DNA from: AWTP1-13 sp963770295
Lineage (GTDB): Bacteria; Pseudomonadota; Alphaproteobacteria; Rhizobiales; Hyphomicrobiaceae
DNA length: 64,000 bases
Assembly: GCA_963770295.1 (NCBI GenBank)
Contig: CAVYPA010000012.1
Coordinates: 1-64,000, forward strand
Reading direction: 5' to 3'
The position numbers and the translations under genes were made by a program. The first letter of the stretch is position 1, and every line of letters starts with the position of its first letter. The notes under the pieces are model-generated. The model did not search any database. It was given only the letters and a program-made list of their open reading frames with translations, and was not told the origin of the DNA. Below, piece by piece: positions 45,449 through 53,472 of this stretch.

Positions 45449-46463
45449 GATGCAGTTCCCTTGTCTGTTTGGCCGTCCTGGCCCGCGCCCACCGTCGGTG
45501 CCGTGCTGGTCGGGCAGCGGCGGCGTGCCGTGGGTGTGGAAGCTCTCGATCGTCTTCAGGCCCCAGGCCTGGCCCTTCTTGCGCTCCTCCTCCGTCCAGG
45601 TGATCGGCTTCCAGTCCGGCGCCAGCACCAGCCGCGCGCCGGCATTGGCCACCTCGACGCGGTTGCCGCCGGGCTCGTAGACATAAAGGAAGAAGGTCTG
45701 CTGGACCGCGTGCTTGTGCGGCCCGGTCTCGATGTAGACGCCGTTCTCCAGGAAGATGTCGGCCGCCCGCAGGACGTCCTCGCGGCTGTCGAGCGCGTAG
45801 GTGACGTGATGGAAGCGGCCTTTGACGCCGTGCGCTTCGCGCGTGTAGGCGAAGTCGTAGCTCTTGTTGGTGCAGGTGAGCCACATGCCGGCTTCCGTGC
45901 CGTCGTTGAGCACGATCCGCTCGGTGAGACGAAAGCCCAGATAGCGCTCGAAGAACTCGCGATTGGCCTCAACGTCGACGGCAAGGCAGTTGAAGTGGTC
46001 GAGGCGGCGCACGTTCACGCCGCGCGCAGGGAAGCGCTGCGCCTGGTTCTTGAGCGCCGGTCGCAGGGCTTCAGGTGCCTCGTACCACTCGGTCTCGTAG
46101 TAGAGCTCGATCAGGTGCCCGTCGGGATCGTGAAACTGATAGGCGGGGCCATGCCCGAACTCGCCCTCGTGCCAGCCCACCCCATGGCCGGAGCCCTGCA
46201 GCGCCTTAACCCGCCGCTGCAGCGCCTGCGGGCTGCGGGCGCGGAAGGCCACATGGCCAAGGCCCGAGGTGGTCGAACCGGTGAGCTTTAAGCGAGTAAC
46301 GCTCATAGTCGTCCCAGGCCCTGAGGTAGACGGAGGCGCCGTGCCGGCCGCTCTCGGTCATACCGAGCACGTCCACGAAGAAGCGCAAGCTTTCCTCCGG
46401 CTTGGGGGTGAGCATCTCAAGATGCGCGAGATGGGCCACGTCCATGATCGGTTCATCGTGCAT
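45445..46463 (-). pseudogene. type I extradiol (catechol 2,3-dioxygenase-like) dioxygenase, frameshifted
   Basis: A two-domain VOC-fold ring-cleavage dioxygenase. ATG 46463 starts MHDEPIMDVAHLAHLEMLTP with the N-domain FFVDVLGMTESGRHGASVYL. One extra A near 46281 shifts into the long frame with GHVAFRARSPQALQRRVKAL, then the C-domain RLDHFNCLAVDVEANREFFE, RFHHVTYALD and FFLYVYEPGGNRVEVANAGA. The Fe ligands His (LDHF), His (HHVTY) and Glu (NRVEV) are present. A second indel near the end would place the stop at 45445 overlapping the GalB-like start. The cleaved substrate should be a catechol that yields an oxalomesaconate-like product. Confidence 0.78.
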
Positions 46464-46672
46464 GACGTTGTCTCCCGGTTGCGCAACAAGACCTCTGGAT
46501 TGAAGCCTCCGCACCCTTGTCGGCCCTTATCGCCCTCTCGCCGCTGCGCCGGGGCTGCATGCGGCGGCGGATAAATGGTGGACACGCTATGCCCGGGGGC
46601 GCCGCGCCCCCGCATTGCTGGCACGGCCACGATTGCCTGCGAAGTGAGGGCGAAGCGAGGGCGCGCCACCTC

Positions 46673-47674
46673 CTAGCCCCCATCGTCTGCCCGTGTCGTA
46701 TCGCTTATTTCGGCGCTGCTATAACTGCCGGCTATATCGGCGACGCCGCGTGCGGCGATCTCCGTGACGAAGGCGCGAAGGCACTGAACCAAGGCGCGCC
46801 CCGCCGGAGCCAGCGTGCGCTCGCTGGAAAGAATAAGCCCGGCCGGCCGATCGGGGGCGGGGATTGGCAACGGCACGACCTTCAGGGTTCCTCGCAGGAG
46901 ATCACCGACCATCATCAGTCGCGGCATGACCGAGATGAGGTCCGTGGCATGTAGCATCTCGCGGATGAAGCCGTAAGAGCTGGAGCGCAACGAGCCGGTC
47001 GGCTGCAGGCCAAGGAGAGCCAGCAGATGTTCGATTTCCAGTCCGACGCGCTGGCCAACGGTCGGCAGGACGAGTTCGTAGCGGCGGAGCGCCTCGGGCG
47101 TGACCGGAGCGATGAAGATGGGGTGTCCCGCGCGGGCCAGAATGGAGATCGGCTCGGTCCAGAGCGGCTCGCGTTGGAAGCGATCCGACGCCGCCGGCTC
47201 ATACAGACGCCCCACGATCAGGTCGATCTCGCCCGAGGCGAGCAGTGGCAGCAGGTCTCCGGTGCGACCCTCCTGCAGCCGAACCTTGATGTCTGGATAG
47301 GTGGCCTTGAGCCGGGTCAGCGTACCTGGAAGCACGCCGGCCGCAGCCACCGGCAGGGCGCCGAGGGCAACGGTGCCACCGCCGGGGCTTGCAAGCTGGT
47401 CGAGTTGATCATCGAGCCGACGCAACTCGGCCAGTAGCCGCCGGGCGGTTTGCACGAACACGTCGCCGGCCGCGGTTGGCCGCACGCCGCGAGAGTGGCG
47501 ATCGAACAGGCGGGCGCCGATGATGTCCTCCAGTTCGTGCAGGCTTTTGGTCAGCGCGGGTTGCGAAACGCCGAGCACCGCGGAGGCGGCAAGCAAGCTG
47601 CGATGCGCTTCCACGGCGTCTACGGCGCGGAGCAGGGAGATTCTGAGGCGTTGATCGAGGTATCGTCGTGTCAT
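46673..47674 (-). CDS. LysR-family transcriptional regulator
   Basis: A 333-residue LysR regulator. The N-terminal winged HTH is RISLLRAVDAVEAHRSLLAA, VLGVSQPALTKSLHELEDII, ARLFDRHSRGVRPTAAG. The effector domain follows (GTVALGALPVAAAGVLPGTL, LLASGEIDLIVGRLYEP). The opening TRRYLDQRLRISLLRAVDAV and domain pattern resemble PcaQ/GbpR-type regulators of aromatic-acid and sugar catabolism. ATG 47674 is preferred to the longer frame because the residues before it look like random translation. It lies 210 bases upstream of the extradiol cluster in the same direction and probably controls it. Intact, unlike the genes it would control. Confidence 0.92.
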   Translation of the reverse strand: MTRRYLDQRLRISLLRAVDAVEAHRSLLAASAVLGVSQPALTKSLHELEDIIGARLFDRHSRGVRPTAAGDVFVQTARRLLAELRRLDDQLDQLASPGGGTVALGALPVAAAGVLPGTLTRLKATYPDIKVRLQEGRTGDLLPLLASGEIDLIVGRLYEPAASDRFQREPLWTEPISILARAGHPIFIAPVTPEALRRYELVLPTVGQRVGLEIEHLLALLGLQPTGSLRSSSYGFIREMLHATDLISVMPRLMMVGDLLRGTLKVVPLPIPAPDRPAGLILSSERTLAPAGRALVQCLRAFVTEIAARGVADIAGSYSSAEISDTTRADDGG

Positions 47675-48260
47675 GGGGTAAAGCCCCGTTGGTCTTGCCC
47701 TCATCGCGTCTGAGCACTGCGCCTGGCGTCCTTTGCGATCCTTGTCTTGCGCGTTGCCTGCCGGTCGTCGGCCCGCGACTTGCCCGGCGGCATGGTCGAG
47801 CAGGATAGCGCAGGGCCACCGCGCTTCGAAGCGGTAAGTCGAGGGTCGTACCTCCCGAGGGTGTCCGTGGCGAAGGGACAGCCTACCTCCGCGGCTGGCG
47901 GTCACCGTTAATGACGCAATGCAGATGCGCACGCTCATCATTGGTCTCAACGTCGGGGTGTGGTGGCGCTGTTGCTAGGCAATGGCAACTCGTCAGCGAA
48001 ACGCGCGGCTGTCTTGGGTCGCAGTGCAGATCGAAAGCGTTGCAATGCAACGCGCGGCTGTGTTGGCGCTCTTGCAAGCCAATGGCAATTTGCGACTGAA
48101 AAACGCAGTGCACATTGCGCTTTCGCAGCACGGCTACTATCTCACGCACACTGCCATCGGACACATCGCGGATGCAGAGGCAGGGACGCTTAAATTTTTT
48201 CTTGGAGTGACTGATGCAAGGGGCCAGGTTGAGGGCCGTGCGCACGCCGGATCCACGGCC

Positions 48261-48983
48261 ATGACGTCGGCGATTGTCGCCCCGTCTGTAACCCGGTTTG
48301 GATCGGGTACAACGGACAAGGATGCTCGGCAAATCCGCATCGCTATCATCGATCCCTCCCCGATTTTTCGCATAGGGGTGGTGCAGGCGATTGCACGTTC
48401 TGAAGGTCTTTTGCTCGTTGCCGAAGGAGCAACGGCTGCGGATGCCCAGCGCGCCGTGCAAGCGGCGACCCCCGACGTCCTGCTCGTCGATATCAGCATC
48501 GCGGAGGACGGTATTGATTCCCTCCTGCGCCTGACCAAGAGCGGCACCAATTGCAAGCTGGTGGTGCTCACGGCGCTCGATGATGTGGCGAGCGTGTCAA
48601 AGGCGTTGGCCACCGGAGTAAAGGGCTACATCCTCAAGGACATCTCCGGATCGGAGCTCGTTGGCGCCATTCAGGCCATTCACGTTGGGCTGCCTTTCGT
48701 GACGCCTGAGCTGGCCTCACGCTTGCTCACGGAAGCCAGGGGTGGCGCACTCTTGCCCAAGCGCGCGGCCAAGCTGCAGGACGCGCTCAGTTACCGTGAA
48801 AAGCAAATGCTGGATCATGTCTGCAAGGGACTGACCAATAAGGAGATTGCGGATCGGCTCGGCCTGACCGTCGGTACGGTCAAGCACTACGTCGGACACC
48901 TCTTCAAGAAAATGGAAGTCCGCAACCGTATCGAGGCGATCGAGCGGCTGGCGCAAGACGAGCGTCAGTTGGGCCAGGCCTGA
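48261..48983 (+). CDS. NarL/FixJ-family response regulator
   Basis: A 240-residue two-domain regulator. The receiver domain (RIAIIDPSPIFRIGVVQAIA) has the phosphorylatable Asp in VLLVDIS, the Thr/Ser position in LVVLTALDD and the Lys in GYILKDISG. The first acidic pocket is reduced to a single Asp (IIDPS instead of the usual DD), so metal binding may be weak. The C-terminal LuxR HTH reads LSYREKQMLDHVCKGLTNKE, IADRLGLTVGTVKHYVGHLF. The frame is open for another 90 codons upstream, but that part has no domain and the ATG at 48261 fits the family. No histidine kinase is adjacent. Confidence 0.87.
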   Translation: MTSAIVAPSVTRFGSGTTDKDARQIRIAIIDPSPIFRIGVVQAIARSEGLLLVAEGATAADAQRAVQAATPDVLLVDISIAEDGIDSLLRLTKSGTNCKLVVLTALDDVASVSKALATGVKGYILKDISGSELVGAIQAIHVGLPFVTPELASRLLTEARGGALLPKRAAKLQDALSYREKQMLDHVCKGLTNKEIADRLGLTVGTVKHYVGHLFKKMEVRNRIEAIERLAQDERQLGQA

Positions 48984-49063
48984 GGTCAACGCGCGCAGTT
49001 ACCCATGGCGATGGTAGCTCAGCGGGGCTAATGGCCGCTGCTGGCGCCTTTCAACGGATTAAA

Positions 49064-49133
49064 CCGAAGTACGCAGACCAAAGCACACTGGCCAAAGCAC
49101 GCTGGCCGAAGCACAGTGACCGAAGCGCGCCGG
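49064..49133. repeat. five tandem 14-bp units
   Basis: Units: CCGAAGTACGCAGA, CCAAAGCACACTGG, CCAAAGCACGCTGG, CCGAAGCACAGTGA, CCGAAGCGCGCCGG. Each starts CC(A/G)AAG and the period is exactly 14. It lies in the intergenic DNA between the response-regulator gene and the 3' end of the twelve-gene operon. A related ACTTCGGGCGCAAAGCAAGC segment follows. Not in a convincing ORF. Confidence 0.7.
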
Positions 49134-49239
49134 GGTCCTGGCCAGTGCACTTCGGGCGCAAAGCAAGCGCACTTGCGGCGCAAGGCCAAGAACCGCGGTC
49201 GCGCAGTCGTGCCGGCCGCGGGCGGCGAGTGGGCTCGAG

Positions 49240-50667
49240 TTACACCGTGCCTTGGCGGGAAACGACGGTTGCTTGCTTCAATGCTCGCCGCCTTTGATAA
49301 CGCCCCCAGCCCGCGCCATCCGCCACCGGCGCACCGTCGCGGTAAATTGGGCGACCCCGGACCAGCGTGTGCACGACCTGGCCTTGAAACTCCCAACCCT
49401 CATAGATCGAATAGCCGGCGGAGGAGACGACATCGGTCCGATCGAGCCTCCAACTTCGTTTAAGATCGACGACGGCCACGTCGGCGTCATAGCCGAGCAC
49501 GATCCTGCCCTTGCGATGCCCCAGCCCCATTTCCTGCGCGGGATTGTGCGCCAGCACCTCCGCAATGCGCTGAAGCGGAAGACCACGGCGGAAGTGGCCC
49601 TCGCTCAGCATCACGGCGAGCAGCGTTTCGAGCCCGGGGCAGCCCGGCGACGCGCTCCAGATGCCCCCGGCCTTGCCCGCGAGATCGCGGTGGACATGAT
49701 CGGTTGCGACGGTGTCGATCTTACCGTTGGCGATGCCAGCCCAAAGGGCTTCACGATCGGCCGCTTCGCGCAGTGGTGGGTTGATCTTGCCGGTGTCGCC
49801 TCCGGCAAAGCTGACGTCGTGCGTCAAATAGTGCGGACAGGTTTCGATGGCGATCCGGCAACCGCGGGCGCGGGCGCTAAGCGCCGCCTCGAGCGCGGCC
49901 GCCGATGTGGTGTGAACGATATAGAGCCCACAGCCGGTCGCTTGGGCGATGAGGCCGGCCCGCTGTACCGCGTCGGCTTCCACGAAGGGCGGGCGTGAGG
50001 CGTTCCAACTCGCAAGGCCACCCTTGCCGTCGGGATCGGCCGCCCGTAGGCGATCCCGCAGCACCCAGGACATCTCGATGTTCTCCGGATGAGGACACAC
50101 GATGCCGCCGGACCGCGCGGCGGCCTCGCACAACCGCAATAGAAAGCCATCGTCGATGTCGGGCAGGCCCAGGCGTTTGCCCTCGCCGCCACGATTGTTC
50201 ATGAAAATCTTGAACGAGGGGGCACCGAAATCGGTTGCGTAGGTTGGCACGCTTGCGAGCTGGGCCTCGGTGGAGATGATAAAGTGATACCCAAAGTCGA
50301 TGCGCGCGCCCGCTTCGGTGACCTTGATCACGTCCTCGAAAATGGCTTCGAACGGCTGCGTGGCCATCAGGTAGGGAATAAAGGTGGTAATGCCGCCGGC
50401 GGCGGCCGCGGCGGTCTCCTGGGCGGCGTCGTCGGCCACGCGTGGCCGCGAAATGTCCTTGCCGTGGCCGAGATGCAGGTGGGCATCGACGACGCCGGGA
50501 AATACCGTCAGGCCACTGATCTCTAGCCGCTCCCGGGCAGAGACCGCCGATCCCGGCGCGAGGATTGCCGCAAACTTACCAGCAAGAACCGCAAGGTCGG
50601 CTGCGAGGGGAGCGATGCCGGGTAGCAGGATGTCGCCGCCGGCAAGGACGAGGTCGAAGTGCATCAT
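49240..50667 (-). CDS. dihydropyrimidinase/hydantoinase-like cyclic amidohydrolase
   Basis: A 475-residue TIM-barrel amidohydrolase that should open a cyclic amide, imide or ureide. All metal-site elements are visible: VDAHLHLGHG, the Lys to be carboxylated in SFKIFMNN, His in VCPHPEN, His in YIVHTTSAAA and Asp in TVATDHVHRD. The C-terminal dihydropyrimidinase segments MGLGHRKGRIVLGYDADVAV and VRGRPIYRDG follow. It overlaps the preceding MmgE gene by ATGA and is the last gene of the twelve-gene minus-strand operon. No beta-ureidopropionase gene is present; the isochorismatase-like amidase in the same operon may remove the nitrogen released as an acyclic amide. Confidence 0.9.
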   Translation of the reverse strand: MMHFDLVLAGGDILLPGIAPLAADLAVLAGKFAAILAPGSAVSARERLEISGLTVFPGVVDAHLHLGHGKDISRPRVADDAAQETAAAAAGGITTFIPYLMATQPFEAIFEDVIKVTEAGARIDFGYHFIISTEAQLASVPTYATDFGAPSFKIFMNNRGGEGKRLGLPDIDDGFLLRLCEAAARSGGIVCPHPENIEMSWVLRDRLRAADPDGKGGLASWNASRPPFVEADAVQRAGLIAQATGCGLYIVHTTSAAALEAALSARARGCRIAIETCPHYLTHDVSFAGGDTGKINPPLREAADREALWAGIANGKIDTVATDHVHRDLAGKAGGIWSASPGCPGLETLLAVMLSEGHFRRGLPLQRIAEVLAHNPAQEMGLGHRKGRIVLGYDADVAVVDLKRSWRLDRTDVVSSAGYSIYEGWEFQGQVVHTLVRGRPIYRDGAPVADGAGWGRYQRRRALKQATVVSRQGTV

Positions 50668-52058
50668 GATTGTGCTCCGGAGCAGGCGTTGGCGCGCGGG
50701 GATAACAGATGCACGCCAAGACGCGCGGTGGCATGGTCCGCGAGCGTGTCGACGGCGTCCTCGAGCCCGGCGATGGCAGCAGCGTCAAGGCAAAGCGCGG
50801 CGTTGGCACGGAATTTGGCCTTGACCTGAGCGGGGCTGGCTGGGCGGGTGGCGCCGCCGAAGACGTCCGCGATCCGGCAGCGCTGCTCGCGTCCATCGCT
50901 GAACACCACGATCAACTCGGCCTCGAAGCGCTGCGGGAATTGCGAGGCCTCGAGGGGTGACCAGGTCACGCGTGCGGCAAGATCGCGTACCGCGCTGGTG
51001 GGGGGATGCGCAAATGTCGCATGGCCAATGGCGCCGTCGGTGAGACGTGCCGCCACCACGATCGGCAGGCTCCAGCGGGCCTCGTGGCCGGTCACAGGGG
51101 CCTGCTTGCGTGCCCACGGCAAGCAAATGATCTGTGCGGCGCCAGGCGCCACCAGGCATTTGACGGCACGGATGTCGGCCGGGTGCACCGCACCCAGTTG
51201 ATCGAGCGCCTCCACGTAGGGGTGCAGGTAGTGGCAGCAGGGCAGGAATTTATAGGCCGCCTCCCGGATGTGCCATTGCCGGCCGAGCGTTGCCAGCAAA
51301 GCCGCGAATTGTTCGACGGCGACGGCACCATCGGCGGCAAATTGATTGAACAACCCCATCCGCCCCTCGAGCGCGGTTTCCGGGCCATCGAGCCCGGCGG
51401 CTGCCAGCCGCGCCGCCAACAGGCCGGCGTGCGCCGCCCAGCCCGGGTGCATCGATTTGACCGAGGCGCCGTTGCTGAGGAATTCGAACACACCGGAGGC
51501 TTGGCTAAGCGCAATGCCGAGCGCGGCGAGCCAGCGGTTCTCGTCGAGCTTTGCGATCTCGGCCGCCTGCAGGGCCGCCACCAGGGTGCCGCCGACCGAG
51601 GTGATTTGGAAGCCGCGCGCTTGAAAGCCGCCCGGCGCCGCGAGGCCCATGCGCACCAGAACCTCCCAGCCGAGGATGTAGGCGCGGAGCAGGTCTGCAC
51701 CGCTGGCCTCAGCCTCCTGCGCAGCAGCCAGCGCGGCCGGCGCCAGCACGGCACTTCCGTGCACGATCGAACCTGTGTGCGTATCGTCGTATTCGAGGCC
51801 GTGCATGAGCCCGCCATTGAGAAGAGCCGCCGTGGCGGCGTCTCGCGTCAGGCTCGATCCCAAGATGTTGGCGGGCCCGGGGCCGCCGAGGGTCGCTGCG
51901 GCGCTGAGATAAGGTCGACCCACCCCGGTGCCCGCCGAGGCCAGCGCGACGCCGATGGCATCGAGCAAATGCAGGCGACCACACGCGAGCACGTCGGCGG
52001 GAATGTCGGCAAACGAGATGGCGCGGATCTTGTGCTGAAGCCGGCGCGACAAGGTCAT
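50664..52058 (-). CDS. MmgE/PrpD-family protein (second copy of the operon)
   Basis: A 464-residue MmgE/PrpD-fold protein. Family blocks are LHLLDAIGVALASAGTGVGR, LNGGLMHGLEYDDTHTGSIV, GGFQARGFQITSVGGTLVAA, VKSMHPGWAAHAGLLAARLA and AYKFLPCCHYLHPYVEALD. It overlaps both neighbours by four bases. Compared with the other copy in this operon (53473-54867) the sequences are clearly diverged, so they are not a recent duplication and probably catalyse different steps (dehydration, hydration, isomerisation or decarboxylation of a polycarboxylate). Confidence 0.9.
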   Translation of the reverse strand: MTLSRRLQHKIRAISFADIPADVLACGRLHLLDAIGVALASAGTGVGRPYLSAAATLGGPGPANILGSSLTRDAATAALLNGGLMHGLEYDDTHTGSIVHGSAVLAPAALAAAQEAEASGADLLRAYILGWEVLVRMGLAAPGGFQARGFQITSVGGTLVAALQAAEIAKLDENRWLAALGIALSQASGVFEFLSNGASVKSMHPGWAAHAGLLAARLAAAGLDGPETALEGRMGLFNQFAADGAVAVEQFAALLATLGRQWHIREAAYKFLPCCHYLHPYVEALDQLGAVHPADIRAVKCLVAPGAAQIICLPWARKQAPVTGHEARWSLPIVVAARLTDGAIGHATFAHPPTSAVRDLAARVTWSPLEASQFPQRFEAELIVVFSDGREQRCRIADVFGGATRPASPAQVKAKFRANAALCLDAAAIAGLEDAVDTLADHATARLGVHLLSPRANACSGAQS

Positions 52059-53428
52059 GGGTTTTCTCCCCTGACCTCGGCTGCCGCCGCGAGCCCCGCC
52101 AGGCGACCCAGGGCGATGGCCGACAGCAGGCCATTACCGGAGGCATAGCCGGCCGCGCCGCTGCGCCCCGACAGACCCCCGGCGGCACCGCCCCCTGCGA
52201 ACAGGTTCGGGATCGGTCTGCCCTTGCGGTCGAGCACGCGGCCATCGAGGTCGACGGCCAGTCCGCCCTGTGTGTGGAATAGTCCAGGCACGATGCGACA
52301 CCCATAAAGGCGCTGATTGAGCGGACCAAGGCCGAAATCGCGGCGGCCGAAGGCGTCGGCAAGGTCGCCGCGGGCTGACCGCTGCGCGTCAAGCACGGTG
52401 GCCGCCAGGCTGGCAGGATCGATGCCAAGCAGCTTGGCCAAATCCTGCGCCGTCGCGGCCGCCTTGAAGCCGCCGCCCCGGGCAAGCTCGACGAACTCTT
52501 CTTCCAGAGCCGCCACCTCGTACATTTTCTGGTCGAAGATGGCATAGCGCGGGGCGGCCTCAGCCAGTACATTGGGCGTGAAACCGGAGTAGCCCGCGCT
52601 TTCGTCGCCAAAGCGCCGACCCGCCGCATTGACGATGATGCCGCCCTTTTCGATCGTGGTCCACGACAGCAAGCTCCCGTGCGGATCAGCGACCGCGGCA
52701 TAGCCTTGGTAGGCGCCAATATTTGCGAGGGCCGCGCCAAGCGCCTCGCCCCACAGCACAGCTTCACCCGTCGATCCCAAGGCGCCGAAGTAGGGCGCGC
52801 CCGCGATTTCGGGGCAGAAGCGGCGAACGAGTGCGGCATTGCCGGCATAGCCGTTGACGGCGAGAATGGTTTTGGCGGCATGAACGGTTGAGCTCTCGCC
52901 CGATGTGGTCTTTAGGCGGGCGCCGACCACCGCGTTGCCGGCGGCGATCAGCTGATCGGCGCCATTGCCGACCGCGAGCGGAATGGCGCGTCGGGCAACG
53001 CCCGCCAGCAGGTCGTCGACGAGATCCTGGCCACGCCGCGAGGTTGGCGCGTGCAGGCGCTGGACGCTATGGCCCACGTGCTTATAGGCGGTCACCAGCG
53101 ACAGACGGGCGCCGACGCAATCGACCAGCCACTCCACGGTGGGCGCGGATTGCTCGGCAAGGTGCTGCACCAGTTCCGGGCAATCCGTCTCGCCGGCGAT
53201 GCGCATGAGATCTTCGATGAGACGCGCCGGACTATCCTCGATGCCGGCCACGCGCTGGTAGCGCGTGCCGGCGCCGGGGATCGAGCCCGTGGACAACGAC
53301 GAGTTGCCACCCGGGGCAGCGCGCTTTTCCACGATCGCCACCGATGCCCCCGCGTCGTGTCCGGCGATCGCGGCCGCAAGCCCGCAGGCGCCGGCGCCGA
53401 TGACGAGGATGTCGATGTCTGGGGGCAT
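52055..53428 (-). CDS. FAD-dependent fumarate-reductase-like oxidoreductase
   Basis: A 457-residue (ATG 53428) flavoprotein. Dinucleotide-binding motif DILVIGAGACGLAAAIAGHD, then EKRAAPGGNSSLSTGSIPGA, the substrate-domain segment PGLFHTQGGLAVDLDGRVLD and the C-terminal FAD block NLFAGGGAAGGLSGRSGAAG. This is the architecture of soluble fumarate reductases, tricarballylate dehydrogenase (TcuA) and 3-ketosteroid dehydrogenase, which reduce or desaturate a C-C bond next to a carboxyl or carbonyl. A TTG at 53476 overlapping the upstream stop is an alternative start. In this operon it likely introduces or removes a double bond in the acid being degraded. Confidence 0.88.
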   Translation of the reverse strand: MPPDIDILVIGAGACGLAAAIAGHDAGASVAIVEKRAAPGGNSSLSTGSIPGAGTRYQRVAGIEDSPARLIEDLMRIAGETDCPELVQHLAEQSAPTVEWLVDCVGARLSLVTAYKHVGHSVQRLHAPTSRRGQDLVDDLLAGVARRAIPLAVGNGADQLIAAGNAVVGARLKTTSGESSTVHAAKTILAVNGYAGNAALVRRFCPEIAGAPYFGALGSTGEAVLWGEALGAALANIGAYQGYAAVADPHGSLLSWTTIEKGGIIVNAAGRRFGDESAGYSGFTPNVLAEAAPRYAIFDQKMYEVAALEEEFVELARGGGFKAAATAQDLAKLLGIDPASLAATVLDAQRSARGDLADAFGRRDFGLGPLNQRLYGCRIVPGLFHTQGGLAVDLDGRVLDRKGRPIPNLFAGGGAAGGLSGRSGAAGYASGNGLLSAIALGRLAGLAAAAEVRGENP

Positions 53429-53472
53429 AACTCGCAAGGTCCCATCTTTGCTGGTCGGGGCGGGGCCGCCGC

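Noticed and set aside
45203..46291. 362-codon plus-strand ORF
   Set aside because: Antisense to the recognisable dioxygenase and GalB-like frames; no motif.
49005..49075. tRNA-like start (GGTAGCTCAGCGGG)
   Set aside because: No acceptor-stem pairing, anticodon arm or TPsiC loop could be drawn downstream; probably chance.
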